In this document: one piece after another, positions 34,735 through 43,238 of the stretch
Numbering within the stretch: the stretch's first letter is position 1
Layout of the letters: each line of letters opens with the position of its first letter
NCBI RefSeq assembly: GCF_900168195.1
Contig: NZ_FUYX01000005.1
Location: 62,001 to 126,000 of the forward strand
Length of the DNA: 64,000 nucleotides
Direction: 5' to 3'
From: Allobosea thiooxidans
GTDB taxonomy: Bacteria; Pseudomonadota; Alphaproteobacteria; Rhizobiales; Beijerinckiaceae
Made by a program: the position numbers and the translations under genes
Notes under the pieces: model-generated
The model's database searches: none
Seen by the model: the letters and a program-made list of their open reading frames with translations, nothing else
What the model was told of the DNA's origin: nothing

Positions 34735-35976
34735 TTGTCGCGTTCACAACCGGGCGGAAAGCGCCTGCTGGCGATCAACAACTACTTCTATCGCCGCGGC
34801 GGCGCGGAAGCGGTCTTCTTCGACCATATGGCGATGTTCGCGCAGATCGGCTGGGACGTGGTTCCCTTCGCCATGCAGCACGAGAACAATGTTCCCTCGC
34901 CCTGGTCCGGCTATTTCGTCTCCGAGATAGAGTACGGCCGGCAGACGAGCCCGCTGCGCAAGATCGCGCAGGCCGCCAGCGTCATCTATTCCGTCGAGGC
35001 CCAGCGCAATATCGCCAGGCTGATCGCGCAGGCGCGCCCCTCCGTCGCGCATGCCCACAACGTCTACCACCACCTCTCGCCCGCGATCTTCTCGACCCTG
35101 AAGGAGGCCGGCATCCCTGTGGTGATGACGGCGCATGACCTGAAGCTCGCCTGCCCGTCCTACAAGATGCTGCGCGCCGGCAAGGTCTGCGAGGATTGCC
35201 GGGGCGGGCGGATCTACAACGTCCTGCGTCATCGCTGCGTCAAGGATTCGATCCCGCTCAGCGGGTTGGTGCTGGTCGAGACGATGCTGCACCGGGCACT
35301 CGGGCTCTATCGCGACAAGCTCGACCGGATCGTCGTGCCCAGCCGCTTCTATCTGGAGAAGCTGGTGGAGTGGGGCTGGCCGCGCGAGAAGCTGACCTAC
35401 ATCCCCAATTTCGTCGATGTCGAGGGCTTTCGGGCCGATTGGGAGGAGGGCGACTACGTCGTCTTCGCCGGCCGGCTCGCGCCGGAGAAAGGGCTGGCGA
35501 CGTTGATCCGGGCGGCTGCGCTCGCGAAACAGCGGCTGATCCTGGCCGGAACCGGGCCGGAAGAGGCCGCGCTTCGCGAACTGGCGGCACAGACCGGCGC
35601 GGATGCGCAGTTCGTCGGCCATCTGTCCGGGCAGGATCTGCACCGCCTGATCGGGCAGTCGCGCGCGCTGGTTCTGCCCTCCGAATGGTATGAGAACGCG
35701 CCGATCAGCATCCTCGAGGCCTATGCGCTCGGACGTCCGGTGATCGGCGCCGCCATCGGCGGCATTCCCGAGATGGTCCGGGACGGGGAGACGGGCTTGC
35801 TCGCGGCTTCGGGAGACGCCGAAGACCTCGCTCGCAAGCTGTCCGCTCTCGCGGCACTGACGGCCGCCCGGCGGGCGGAGATGGGGCGTGCGGGCCGCGA
35901 ATGGATCGCCTGGGAGTTCTCTGCGGCGGCCTATCGCGACCGGACGCTCGCGCTTTACGAAGCGCTCGGCAGCTGA
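34735..35976 (+). CDS. Family 4 glycosyltransferase
   Basis: This 413-residue GT-B protein starts at a TTG at 34735, preceded by a strong GAGGAGG; the open frame extends further upstream into the deacetylase gene, where it is not family-like. The N-domain has LLAINNYFYRRGGAEAVFFDH, and HAHNVYHHLSPAIF near residue 105. The C-domain has VVFAGRLAPEKGLATLIRAA and ALVLPSEWYENAPISILEAYALGRPVIG, the E-x7-E donor-binding pattern of GT4. CxxC-like cysteines occur at ACPSYKMLRAGKVCEDC near residues 140-155. It adds a sugar during repeat-unit assembly. Confidence 0.88.
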   Translation: MSRSQPGGKRLLAINNYFYRRGGAEAVFFDHMAMFAQIGWDVVPFAMQHENNVPSPWSGYFVSEIEYGRQTSPLRKIAQAASVIYSVEAQRNIARLIAQARPSVAHAHNVYHHLSPAIFSTLKEAGIPVVMTAHDLKLACPSYKMLRAGKVCEDCRGGRIYNVLRHRCVKDSIPLSGLVLVETMLHRALGLYRDKLDRIVVPSRFYLEKLVEWGWPREKLTYIPNFVDVEGFRADWEEGDYVVFAGRLAPEKGLATLIRAAALAKQRLILAGTGPEEAALRELAAQTGADAQFVGHLSGQDLHRLIGQSRALVLPSEWYENAPISILEAYALGRPVIGAAIGGIPEMVRDGETGLLAASGDAEDLARKLSALAALTAARRAEMGRAGREWIAWEFSAAAYRDRTLALYEALGS

Positions 35977-36040
35977 ATTGGAATGGCGGCCTGGTCGTAA
36001 AGGTTAACAAAAGGAAAACGCCGCGGCAGGACGGGGTTGC

Positions 36041-36070
36041 TTGTCGCTGAGCCGGCGATCTTTGTATATC
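36041..36070 (+). promoter_or_regulatory. Possible sigma-70-type promoter
   Basis: TTGTCG (36041-36046), an 18-base spacer, then TATATC (36065-36070) lies within the 242-base gap before the second family 4 glycosyltransferase gene. The match is fair only. Confidence 0.35.
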
Positions 36071-36218
36071 TTCGCATCTTGGGGGATAAGATTTCTCGGT
36101 CGCAGACTTTTCCCGACCCTTGGGGAAACCTTTCGGAGTTATTCAGGGACATGTGCGAAGCCTGCAGGCTTGCAGCGTTGCTCCCGGCTCGACCGGGAGG
36201 CGGCGGCTGGAGGCGATC

Positions 36219-37394
36219 ATGACCAGTCTTCCCATCGAGGCGCCTCCCGGCCAATCCGCTGTCGCCGCGAAGCACGAGCCGCGCAGGCATATCGTCTTCC
36301 TGGGGCTGCGCGGCATCCCGAATGTCCAGGGCGGCGTCGAGAAGCATGTCGAGATGCTCGCGGGCGAATTGACCGCCTGCGGCTGGGATGTGGAGGTGAT
36401 CGGGCGCAGCCGCTACCTGCCCCATGCCGGCACGAAGACTTGGAACGGCATTCGGGTCCTGCCGCTCTGGTCGCCCCGCAAGATGGCGCTCGAGGCCATC
36501 GTGCACACCTTCCTCGGCGTCTGGGTCGCGGCATGGCGCCGGCCCGACATTCTGCACATCCACGCCATCGGGCCGGCGCTGCTCGTGCCGCTTGCCCGGC
36601 TGCTCGGACTCAAGGTCGTCGTCACCCATCACGGCTATGATTACGACCGGCAGAAATGGGGCGGCTTCGCCCGGCGGATGCTGAAGCTCGGCGAATATTG
36701 CGGGATGCGGCTGTCGCACGGCCGGATCGCGGTTTCGAACGAGGTCGCGCGAACCATGTCCTCGCGCTACGACGCCCCCGTTGCCTTCGTCCCGAACGGC
36801 GTCACGGTCCCGCACAACCGGACGGAGACAGGCATCCTCGGCGAGTTCGGCCTGCGGCCGAAGCGCTATGTGCTGCTGGCGGCGCGCTTCGTGCCCGAGA
36901 AGCGGCAGACCGATCTGATCAAGGCCTTCGCAGCCTGTGGCCATGCCGATTTCCAGCTGGTCCTCGCCGGGGGGGCGGAGTTCGAGACGCCGTATTCGGC
37001 CGAGGTGAGGGCGCTTGCGGGAAGCGTGCCCGGCGTCGTGCTGACCGGCTTCCAGACCGGGGACAGGCTGGCGGAACTCTTCGCCAACGCGGCCCTGTTC
37101 GTGCTGCCGTCGAGCCATGAGGGCATGCCGATCGCGCTGCTCGAGGCGATGGCCTACGGGTTGCCGGTGCTCGCCAGCGACATCGTCGCGAACAAGGAGC
37201 TCGGCCTTCCGGCCGCCGACTATTTTCCGCTGGGCGATATCGACGCGCTGGCGCGCGGGATGGCCAGCAAGCTGGAAAACCCGCCCAGCGACGAGGCGTC
37301 GCATGAGCAACGGCTGCATGTCGAGCAGGCCTACAGCTGGCCGAGCGTCGCCGAGAAGACACTCCAGGTCTACCGTTCCTTGCTGGCAAGATAG
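36219..37394 (+). CDS. Family 4 glycosyltransferase
   Basis: This 391-residue GT-B protein has HIVFLGLRGIPNVQGGVEKHVEMLA near residue 22, ILHIHAIGPALLVPLARLLGLKVVVTHHGYDYDRQKWGG near 110-145, YVLLAARFVPEKRQTDLIKAF near 210, and LFVLPSSHEGMPIALLEAMAYGLPVLAS near 290. These are GT4 signatures, close to proteins annotated as rhamnosyl- or glucosyltransferases. I start at ATG 36219 after CTGGAGG; the frame extends to 36120. A promoter-like sequence and a 242-base gap precede it, so it may be transcribed separately from the upstream group. Confidence 0.88.
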   Translation: MTSLPIEAPPGQSAVAAKHEPRRHIVFLGLRGIPNVQGGVEKHVEMLAGELTACGWDVEVIGRSRYLPHAGTKTWNGIRVLPLWSPRKMALEAIVHTFLGVWVAAWRRPDILHIHAIGPALLVPLARLLGLKVVVTHHGYDYDRQKWGGFARRMLKLGEYCGMRLSHGRIAVSNEVARTMSSRYDAPVAFVPNGVTVPHNRTETGILGEFGLRPKRYVLLAARFVPEKRQTDLIKAFAACGHADFQLVLAGGAEFETPYSAEVRALAGSVPGVVLTGFQTGDRLAELFANAALFVLPSSHEGMPIALLEAMAYGLPVLASDIVANKELGLPAADYFPLGDIDALARGMASKLENPPSDEASHEQRLHVEQAYSWPSVAEKTLQVYRSLLAR

Positions 37395-37463
37395 GCTGCT
37401 TGCCTCGCACGCCTTGCCGCGCGACAAGGCCCTCTTCGCCACACAGCCGGAGACGGGCGGGTC

Positions 37464-37829
37464 ATGACTGCGAGAAGATGTCTGCGTGTCCTGCCCTGGC
37501 TCACGCTCGCCTTCATCGTTTTCGCGACGCTGTCCTCGCTCGAAATGCGCCCCCGGACCGGCTCCGTCCATCTCGAGCGCTTCGGGGCGTTCTGGCTTCT
37601 CGGCTTCCTGTTCGCCGCCGTCTATCCGAAGCGCCTCGGCACGATCCTCCTGCTCGTGACGGCGGCGGCCGTGGGGCTGGAGTTCTTCCAGCTGCTTTCG
37701 CCGAGCCGGCATGCGCGATTGGGAGATCTGCTGGTCAAGGCGGCCGGCGGCGCCTGCGGCGTCGCGGTCTGTTGGCTGGCGCTGCGGTGGCTGCCGGCAT
37801 TTCGGGATCTGGTGGCACGCGAGCCCTGA
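37464..37829 (+). CDS. VanZ-like small membrane protein
   Basis: This 121-residue protein has three to four hydrophobic segments (LPWLTLAFIVFATLSSLEMRP, then GAFWLLGFLFAAVYP, TILLLVTAAAVGLEFFQLLSP). The pattern RLGDLLVKAAGGACGVAV fits the VanZ/teicoplanin-resistance-protein-like family. Members often accompany envelope polysaccharide genes; a role in glycopeptide resistance is not implied. It lies 69 bases after the glycosyltransferase and converges with the ArsR gene. Confidence 0.7.
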   Translation: MTARRCLRVLPWLTLAFIVFATLSSLEMRPRTGSVHLERFGAFWLLGFLFAAVYPKRLGTILLLVTAAAVGLEFFQLLSPSRHARLGDLLVKAAGGACGVAVCWLALRWLPAFRDLVAREP

Positions 37830-37840
37830 CGGCGCCGTCG

Positions 37841-38197
37841 CTACGGGCCTGACGCTGCGCAGAACAGCGCGCAGATGGCTGCGGCGAGCTGGCCCGGGCC
37901 AGTCGCGGCCAGGCCATAGGAGATCCGTCGGGATATCCGGCAAGGCTCGACCACGCCGAGCTCCTGCAGCAGGGCGAGTTCCTCGGACAGGGTGGATCGA
38001 TCGATGTCGAGCTTTGCCACGAACTCGGCGAGGGAGTACCTGCCTTCCGCGACGAGGCAGGCGATCGCCAGCCGGCGCGGATCGGCGAGCGCTTCCAGCA
38101 GGGCTGCGACCGCGCCGGCGCGCTCGCCCAACTCGGCGGGCGACAGGGCCGCCGCGCGGCATGGCGTGCCGCGCGGATCGCCCATGGCGCCTACCAT
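37841..38197 (-). CDS. ArsR-type helix-turn-helix regulator
   Basis: This 118-residue protein has a winged helix-turn-helix. LLEALADPRRLAIACLVAEGRYSLAEFVAKLDIDRSTLSEELALLQELGVVEPCRISRRISYGL covers residues 33-97, typical of ArsR/SmtB proteins. Two cysteines sit near the C-terminus (AICALFCAASGP), but the classic ELCVCD metal site is absent. The start overlaps the end of the L,D-transpeptidase gene by seven bases; ATG 38185 is an alternative start. Target genes are unknown. Confidence 0.72.
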   Translation of the reverse strand: MVGAMGDPRGTPCRAAALSPAELGERAGAVAALLEALADPRRLAIACLVAEGRYSLAEFVAKLDIDRSTLSEELALLQELGVVEPCRISRRISYGLAATGPGQLAAAICALFCAASGP

Positions 38198-38955
38198 GCC
38201 GGTTCCGACGGGGGGGCGGCGGCCGGCCGCGATGCGGCTTGCCGCCGGCCGGCGCCGACCGGGAGCACCACGACTTTCGCGCCGGCGCTGACGCGGCGAT
38301 AGAGGTCGATCACGTCCTGGTTCATCATGCGGATGCAGCCGGAGGAGACGGCCTCGCCGATGGTCTCCGGCTCATTGGTGCCGTGGATCCGATAGAGCGT
38401 GTCCTTGCCGTCCTTGAAGAGATAAAGGGCGCGGGCGCCGAGCGGATTGTCGGCGCCGCCGGCCATGCCGCCGGCCCATTTCGTGTATTTCCGGGGCTCG
38501 CGCCGGATCATGTCCTGGGTCGGCGTCCAGCGCGGCCAGACGCGCTTGGTCGCGACATTGGCGGTGCCGGACCAGGCCAAGCCCTCGCGGCCGACGCCGA
38601 CGCCATAGCGCAGGGCCTTGCCGCCTTCCTGCACGAGATAGAGGAAGCGGTTTTCCGGATCGACCACGATGGTCCCCGGCTGCTCCCGCGTCGGATTGTC
38701 GACGAGCTGGCGCAGGTTGCGCGGGCGCAGGTCCTCGAGCGAAACGGCCGGCACACGGAAGGGCTCACCGGTGACCTCGCCATAGCGCTGGCGATCAAGC
38801 GCGCTGAAGGGGGAGGGTGGCTTCGCGGTGGGAACCGGCGGGCGGGCGACCGTCGTGCAGCCGGCCGCCAGCAAGGCGAGCATCAGGCCCGCGGCGCGGC
38901 GGGTCGGCCGTGGCGGCGCGGCCAGGGGCGCCGGCTCGTCGTCACGCCCCGTCAC
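38191..38955 (-). CDS. L,D-transpeptidase (YkuD family) lipoprotein
   Basis: This 254-residue protein starts with GTG at 38955, in a GTGA overlap with the DsbA-like gene. A lipobox (LMLALLAAGC) places the lipid-modified cysteine at position 33. The catalytic YkuD motif is complete: RIHGTNEPETIGEAVSSGCIRM, with nucleophile Cys207. A proline-rich tail follows. Such enzymes cross-link peptidoglycan 3-3 or attach outer-membrane proteins to it. It is co-transcribed with the upstream thiol oxidoreductase, which could keep the catalytic cysteine in the right redox state; that is an inference. Confidence 0.9.
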   Translation of the reverse strand: MTGRDDEPAPLAAPPRPTRRAAGLMLALLAAGCTTVARPPVPTAKPPSPFSALDRQRYGEVTGEPFRVPAVSLEDLRPRNLRQLVDNPTREQPGTIVVDPENRFLYLVQEGGKALRYGVGVGREGLAWSGTANVATKRVWPRWTPTQDMIRREPRKYTKWAGGMAGGADNPLGARALYLFKDGKDTLYRIHGTNEPETIGEAVSSGCIRMMNQDVIDLYRRVSAGAKVVVLPVGAGRRQAASRPAAAPPSEPAW

Positions 38956-39581
38956 TGCGCGGCCTGCTTCTTGCGCGCGTCGGCGACGACCTGCTTGAAT
39001 CCGGCATAGTTCAGCGTCGAGGTGCGGAACGGACCGACCAGATAGGTCGGCGTGCCCTGCAGGCCGAGGGAATCTGCCTGGGCCATGTTGCGCCGGAGCT
39101 GGGCGGTGATCTTGTCGGCATGGGTGTCCAGATCTGCCTGAAGCCGGGTCAGGTCGATGCCGGCCTTGCCGATGACCGCGGAGATCTGTTCCTTGCTCAG
39201 ACGGCCCTTGCTCGCCATCAAAGCGTCGTGGACGCGCTGATAGGCGCCCTGATGGGCCGCCGCCAGGGCGAGCTGCGCCGCATAGACCGAGCTTTCGGTG
39301 ATGACCGGCCATTCCTTGTAGACGAGCCGGATCTTGCCGTCCTCCTTGACGATCCGGGCGAGATCCGGCGCCGAAGTCCGGCAATAGGGGCAGTTATAGT
39401 CGAGGAAGGCGACGATCGTGACGTCCCCGGCCGGGTTGCCCGCGACGGGCGCCTCCGGATCGTTGAGGATCGCCTCGGCGTCGACCTCGCCGGACTGGGC
39501 GAAGGCGAAGCCGGGCAGGCTCGCGGCGAGGAGCGAAAGACCGGCGAGAACGGCGCGGCGATCGGGCTGCATGATCTGCAT
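38952..39581 (-). CDS. DsbA-family thiol-disulfide oxidoreductase
   Basis: This 209-residue exported protein has a signal peptide (RRAVLAGLSLLAASLPGFAFA) and a thioredoxin fold of the DsbA/BdbD type, with active site Cys64-Pro-Tyr-Cys67 and the cis-proline segment GTPTYLVG. Residues RIVKEDGKIRLVYKEWPVITESS are typical of family members in alphaproteobacteria. It acts in the periplasm on protein thiols. It forms a two-gene operon with the L,D-transpeptidase and is divergent from the QseBC-like system. Confidence 0.87.
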   Translation of the reverse strand: MQIMQPDRRAVLAGLSLLAASLPGFAFAQSGEVDAEAILNDPEAPVAGNPAGDVTIVAFLDYNCPYCRTSAPDLARIVKEDGKIRLVYKEWPVITESSVYAAQLALAAAHQGAYQRVHDALMASKGRLSKEQISAVIGKAGIDLTRLQADLDTHADKITAQLRRNMAQADSLGLQGTPTYLVGPFRTSTLNYAGFKQVVADARKKQAAQ

Positions 39582-39706
39582 CTTTCTTCTGCTGGGGAAG
39601 ACGATACGGCTGCGGACGCCGGAAGCGCTATGGTGCGCGTGAGAGAGACCCCCGGGCGGCCGTATCCGCGTTTCCCTTCGGGACGGATATGGCGATCGAC
39701 CTTCGC

Positions 39707-39729
39707 CAGCTTAAGCCAGCCTTAAGCTG
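39707..39729 (+). promoter_or_regulatory. PmrA/QseB-type response-regulator box
   Basis: CTTAAG-N5-CTTAAG (39710-39726) is an exact match to the PmrA-type box as I recall it, embedded in a 9-bp inverted repeat (39707-39715 with 39721-39729). The direct-repeat period is 11 bases. It ends 30 bases before the response-regulator start, in the 178-base gap shared with the divergent DsbA-like gene. Autoregulation is likely. Confidence 0.7.
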
Positions 39730-39759
39730 CGGCAGGATGCTCGGCGCCGAGGAACGGAA

Positions 39760-40422
39760 ATGCGCGTATTGATCGTCGAAGACGACCCCATCCTGGCCGA
39801 CGGGCTCTCCGTCGGGCTGAGGCTCCACGGCATCAGCGCCGAGGTGGTCGGCTCCTGCGCGGATGGACGGCACGCGCTGGCCGCCGGGGTCTTCGATGCC
39901 ATCGTGCTCGACATCATGCTGCCCGACGGCTCGGGCCTCGATCTGCTCGAGAGCCTGCGGGCAGGCGGTGAGCAGAGGCCGGTCCTGCTCCTGACGGCTC
40001 TCGACGATACGCGGGACCGGGTGGCGGGGCTGGACCGCGGCGCGGACGACTATCTCGGCAAGCCCTTCGACCTCGACGAGCTTGCGGCGAGGCTGCGCGC
40101 GATCGGGCGGCGCGGGGAAGGCCGGGCCTCGGCCATGATCGCGGCGGCCGGCCTCCTCCTCGACCCGGCGCGCCACGGCGTGTCGCGCGAGGGTGTGGTG
40201 GTTGAGGTGACGCGGCGCGAATTCGCCATCCTGCGGGCGCTGGCCGAGCGGCCCGGCGTCATCCGTTCGCGGACCGAGCTCGAGGAGCGGCTCTATGGCT
40301 GGCAGGAGGACGTCGAGAGCAACGCGATCGAGGTCCATGTCCATAATCTGCGCCAGAAGCTCGGCCGAGAGCTGATCGAGACCGTGCGCGGCCTCGGCTA
40401 TCGCCTGAGGGCGGCGCCGTGA
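39760..40422 (+). CDS. OmpR-family response regulator, QseB/PmrA-like
   Basis: This 220-residue protein has a receiver domain (acidic pair at residues 8-9, phospho-acceptor Asp51 in IVLDIMLPDGSG, Lys in LGKPFDLDEL) and a winged-helix DNA-binding domain ending VHVHNLRQKLGRELIETVRGLGYRL. The block LYGWQEDVESNAIEVHVHNLR is characteristic of the QseB/PmrA subgroup. It is followed in a GTGA overlap by its sensor kinase and preceded by a matching PmrA-type box. Confidence 0.93.
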   Translation: MRVLIVEDDPILADGLSVGLRLHGISAEVVGSCADGRHALAAGVFDAIVLDIMLPDGSGLDLLESLRAGGEQRPVLLLTALDDTRDRVAGLDRGADDYLGKPFDLDELAARLRAIGRRGEGRASAMIAAAGLLLDPARHGVSREGVVVEVTRREFAILRALAERPGVIRSRTELEERLYGWQEDVESNAIEVHVHNLRQKLGRELIETVRGLGYRLRAAP

Positions 40423-41771
40423 CCTCGCTGCGCGCACGCCTGTTCGTCATCCTGGTCGCAGCGACCAGTGCGATCTGGCTGGTGGCGACCGGCTGGATCT
40501 ATCTCGGGACGAAGCGCGAGCTGGAACATGTCCTCGATACGCGCCTTCAGGAGGCGGCACGCATGGTGGCCTCGCTCGTCCGTGACGATGGCGGGTCGGC
40601 GCAGGCCGCGATCGCCGCCTCGCCATCGACCGGGGGCGACGGCGCGGGCTATGAGCGCCAGCTGTCCTGTCAGATCTGGTCGCTCGGGGGGCGCCTCGTC
40701 GCCGCCTCGACCGAGGCTCCGGCCGAGCGACTGACGGAGCGTGGCACGGGCTTTTCCGACAGCGTCATCAATGGCGAGCCCTGGCGCGTCTATGCCATCG
40801 AGGACCCGGCGAAGGGCGTACGCGTGCTGGTGGGCGACCGGCTCGGCCTGCGCGAGCGGCTGGTCCAGGATCTGGTTCTCGGGCTGGTGGCGCCCGCCGT
40901 GCTGATGCTGCCGTTCTTCGCCTGGCTGATCTGGCTCAGCGTCGGCAGGGGGCTCGCGCCGCTGAAGCAGATCGCCTCCGATCTGAAGCGGCGCGCGGCG
41001 GATGATCTCAGGCCGGTGCAGGCGCGGGTGGCGGATGAGATCCGGCCGGTCATGGAAGCGCTCAACGGCCTCTTCCGCCGGCTCGAGGCGGCAAGGCGGC
41101 ACGAGAGGGAGATCACCGCCTTCGCGGCGCATGAGCTACGCACGCCGCTCGCCGGAATCCGCACCCAGGCTCAGATCGCCAAGGCGGCGGATGACCGCGA
41201 GATGCGCCTGTCGGCCCTCGACAGGATCATCGAGGGCGTCGACCGGACGGCGCGTCTGGTCAGCCAGCTGCTGGCGCTGGCCCGGCTCGATTCAGGCGCG
41301 GGCCGGCAGGTCCGGGAGCCGGTCAATCTCGGGCAGCTGCTGCGCGAGATCGAGCGGGAGCGCACGCGTGGCGACCAGGCCGTCGAGATCGACCCGGCGC
41401 TCGACCGGCTGGTGGTCGAGGGCGATCCCGACCGGCTGCGGCTGGCGCTGCGCAATCTCCACGAGAACGCCTGCGGCCAGAGCCCGCCGCGAGGGCTCGT
41501 GCGCTGGGGTCTCGCGGGGCAGGGCGGCATCGCCGTGGAGGATGAGGGACCGGGCATCCCGCCCGACGAAATCCCGCTGGTCACACAGCGCTTCTATCGC
41601 GGCCGCGGCACGAAGGTGGCGGGAAGCGGGCTCGGTCTGGCGATCGTCGAGGCGGCGCTTGCGGGCTCGGGCGGCGCGCTCGCCTTCGCCAAGCCCACGT
41701 CCGGGCAGGGGTTGCGGGCGGAGATCGCCTTTCGCGAGGCCCGCTCCATTCCGGAGCAAGGCCCCGCCTAG
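40419..41771 (+). CDS. QseC/PmrB-like sensor histidine kinase
   Basis: This 450-residue kinase has two membrane helices (about residues 8-28 and 152-175) with a periplasmic sensor of about 120 residues. A HAMP-like linker and the H-box FAAHELRTPLAGIRTQ with His238 follow. The ATPase end has RNLHENACGQSPP, VEDEGPGIPPDE and GSGLGLAIVEAAL. The N-box is slightly unusual (HENACGQS for the common DNAxxYS). It starts at a GTG overlapping the regulator stop and converges closely on livF. The signal is unknown; QseC and PmrB relatives sense envelope or cation conditions. Confidence 0.92.
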   Translation: MTSLRARLFVILVAATSAIWLVATGWIYLGTKRELEHVLDTRLQEAARMVASLVRDDGGSAQAAIAASPSTGGDGAGYERQLSCQIWSLGGRLVAASTEAPAERLTERGTGFSDSVINGEPWRVYAIEDPAKGVRVLVGDRLGLRERLVQDLVLGLVAPAVLMLPFFAWLIWLSVGRGLAPLKQIASDLKRRAADDLRPVQARVADEIRPVMEALNGLFRRLEAARRHEREITAFAAHELRTPLAGIRTQAQIAKAADDREMRLSALDRIIEGVDRTARLVSQLLALARLDSGAGRQVREPVNLGQLLREIERERTRGDQAVEIDPALDRLVVEGDPDRLRLALRNLHENACGQSPPRGLVRWGLAGQGGIAVEDEGPGIPPDEIPLVTQRFYRGRGTKVAGSGLGLAIVEAALAGSGGALAFAKPTSGQGLRAEIAFREARSIPEQGPA

Positions 41772-41781
41772 GCGCCACGCT

Positions 41782-42483
41782 TCAGTGCTGGCCGAGATAG
41801 AGCTCGGCCGCCTTGGGATCGTCGAGCAGACTCCTGGCAGCGCCCGCGAGCGCGACCTTGCCGCCGTCGAGGATGCAGCCATTGTCGGAGATCGCCAGAG
41901 ACTGGCGCGCACGCTGCTCGACGACCAGGACCGAGACGCCGAGCTCGGGCAGGCGTTTGATCAGGGCGAAGGCCTCGGCCACCTTGGCAGGAGCCAGCGC
42001 CGCGGTCGGCTCGTCGAGGATCATCAGGCGCGGGCGCGTCATCAGGGCGCGCGCGAAGGCGAGCTGCTGGCGCTCGCCGCCCGAGAGCGACCCGGCCCGG
42101 GCGCGCTTGCGTTCGCCGAGCAGCGGAAACGCTTCGAAGAGCTCGCGGATGCGCTGCGCCTGGTCGCGCACGCCGACGACGACCTGCAGGTTCTCCAGGA
42201 TACTCATCGAGCCGAAGACGTTGGCGACCTGCGGCACGTAGCCGATGCCGGCGGCGATGCGGTCCTCGGTCGCGAGCGGCAGCAGGTCGCGCGCTTCGAA
42301 CGTGATCCCGCCGGAGACGCGCGGCAGCAGCCCGACGATGGCCTTCGCCAGCGTCGACTTGCCGGCGCCGTTCGTGCCGGCGACCGTGAGGATCTCGCCC
42401 TTCTGCAGCGACAGCGAGATGCCGTTGAGGATGTCGACTTCGCCGTAGCCGCCGCGGACGTCCTTGATGTCGAGCAGCGTCAC
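41782..42483 (-). CDS. livF: Branched-chain-type ABC transporter ATPase LivF
   Basis: This 233-residue ATPase reads from a GTG that overlaps the livG stop. Motifs are GTNGAGKST, LSGGERQQLAFARALMTRPRLMILDEPTAALAP and VVEQRARQSLAISD. It pairs with LivG to energise uptake through LivH/LivM. The last gene of the leftward TetR-controlled operon. The ABC family covers branched amino acids, amides, urea and other compounds, so the substrate is not fixed. Confidence 0.93.
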   Translation of the reverse strand: MTLLDIKDVRGGYGEVDILNGISLSLQKGEILTVAGTNGAGKSTLAKAIVGLLPRVSGGITFEARDLLPLATEDRIAAGIGYVPQVANVFGSMSILENLQVVVGVRDQAQRIRELFEAFPLLGERKRARAGSLSGGERQQLAFARALMTRPRLMILDEPTAALAPAKVAEAFALIKRLPELGVSVLVVEQRARQSLAISDNGCILDGGKVALAGAARSLLDDPKAAELYLGQH

Positions 42484-43238
42484 GACACGCCTCCGAGATA
42501 AGCCTCACGCACCACGGGATCCTCGAGAACGGCGGCCGGGGCGCCTTCGGCCAGGACCTTGCCGCGATCCATCACGGCGAGCCGCGGCACGAGCCGGGTC
42601 AACGCTTCCAGATCGTGCTCGATGATGACGAAGCCGATGCCGCGTGCGTTCAATTCCTCGATCCGTTCCATGATCTCGCCGATCAACACCGGGTTGACGC
42701 CCGCGAAGGGCTCGTCGAGCAGGATCAGCTTGGGCTCGACCATCAGCGCGCGGCCGAGTTCGAGCAGCTTCTTCTGGCCGCCGGAGAGCTTTCCGGACGG
42801 CACGTCGGCAACCTTGCCGAGCTTGAGGAAGGCGATGGTGCGCTCGACGGTCTCGGCGATCTTGGCTTCCTCCTTGCGGACCTGGCCGGGGCGGAAGAAG
42901 AGGCCGAGCAGGCTCTCGCCGGTCTGGTCGGGCGCGGAGGCCATCAGGTTCTCGCGCACGGTCAGGTGCGAGAATTCGCGCGGAACCTGGAAGGTGCGCA
43001 CCATCCCGGCGCGGGCGCGCTGCGGCGGGGAGAGACCGTCGATCGGGTCGCCGTTCAGCCGGATCTCGCCCGAATCGGCCGGGACGAAGCCGGAGATGAC
43101 CGAGAACAGGGTCGACTTGCCGGCGCCGTTCGGCCCGATGATCCCGAACAGGGCATCGGTCTCGATGGTGAGGCGCACGCCGTCGAGGGCCCGGAAGCCG
43201 CCGAAGGACTTGGTGATGTCGCGGATTTCGAGGCTCAT
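42480..43238 (-). CDS. livG: Branched-chain-type ABC transporter ATPase LivG
   Basis: This 252-residue ATPase has Walker A GPNGAGKST near residue 36, LSGGQKKLLELGRALM, Walker B LILLDEPFAGVNP and the H-loop VIIEHDLEALTRL. It carries the LivG-type insertion after the Q-loop (VPREFSHLTVRENLMA). The start overlaps the livM stop by four bases and its own stop overlaps livF. Confidence 0.94.
   Translation of the reverse strand: MSLEIRDITKSFGGFRALDGVRLTIETDALFGIIGPNGAGKSTLFSVISGFVPADSGEIRLNGDPIDGLSPPQRARAGMVRTFQVPREFSHLTVRENLMASAPDQTGESLLGLFFRPGQVRKEEAKIAETVERTIAFLKLGKVADVPSGKLSGGQKKLLELGRALMVEPKLILLDEPFAGVNPVLIGEIMERIEELNARGIGFVIIEHDLEALTRLVPRLAVMDRGKVLAEGAPAAVLEDPVVREAYLGGVS

Noticed and set aside
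17454..37829. Exosortase/PEP-CTERM type polysaccharide locus
   Set aside because: Ligase, carrier and amidotransferase genes recall such loci, but no exosortase, PEP-CTERM protein or PrsK/PrsR-type regulator is encoded here.
37841..38197. Arsenic-sensing ArsR repressor
   Set aside because: The helix-turn-helix is ArsR-like, but the metal-binding ELCVCD block is missing and no ars genes are near.
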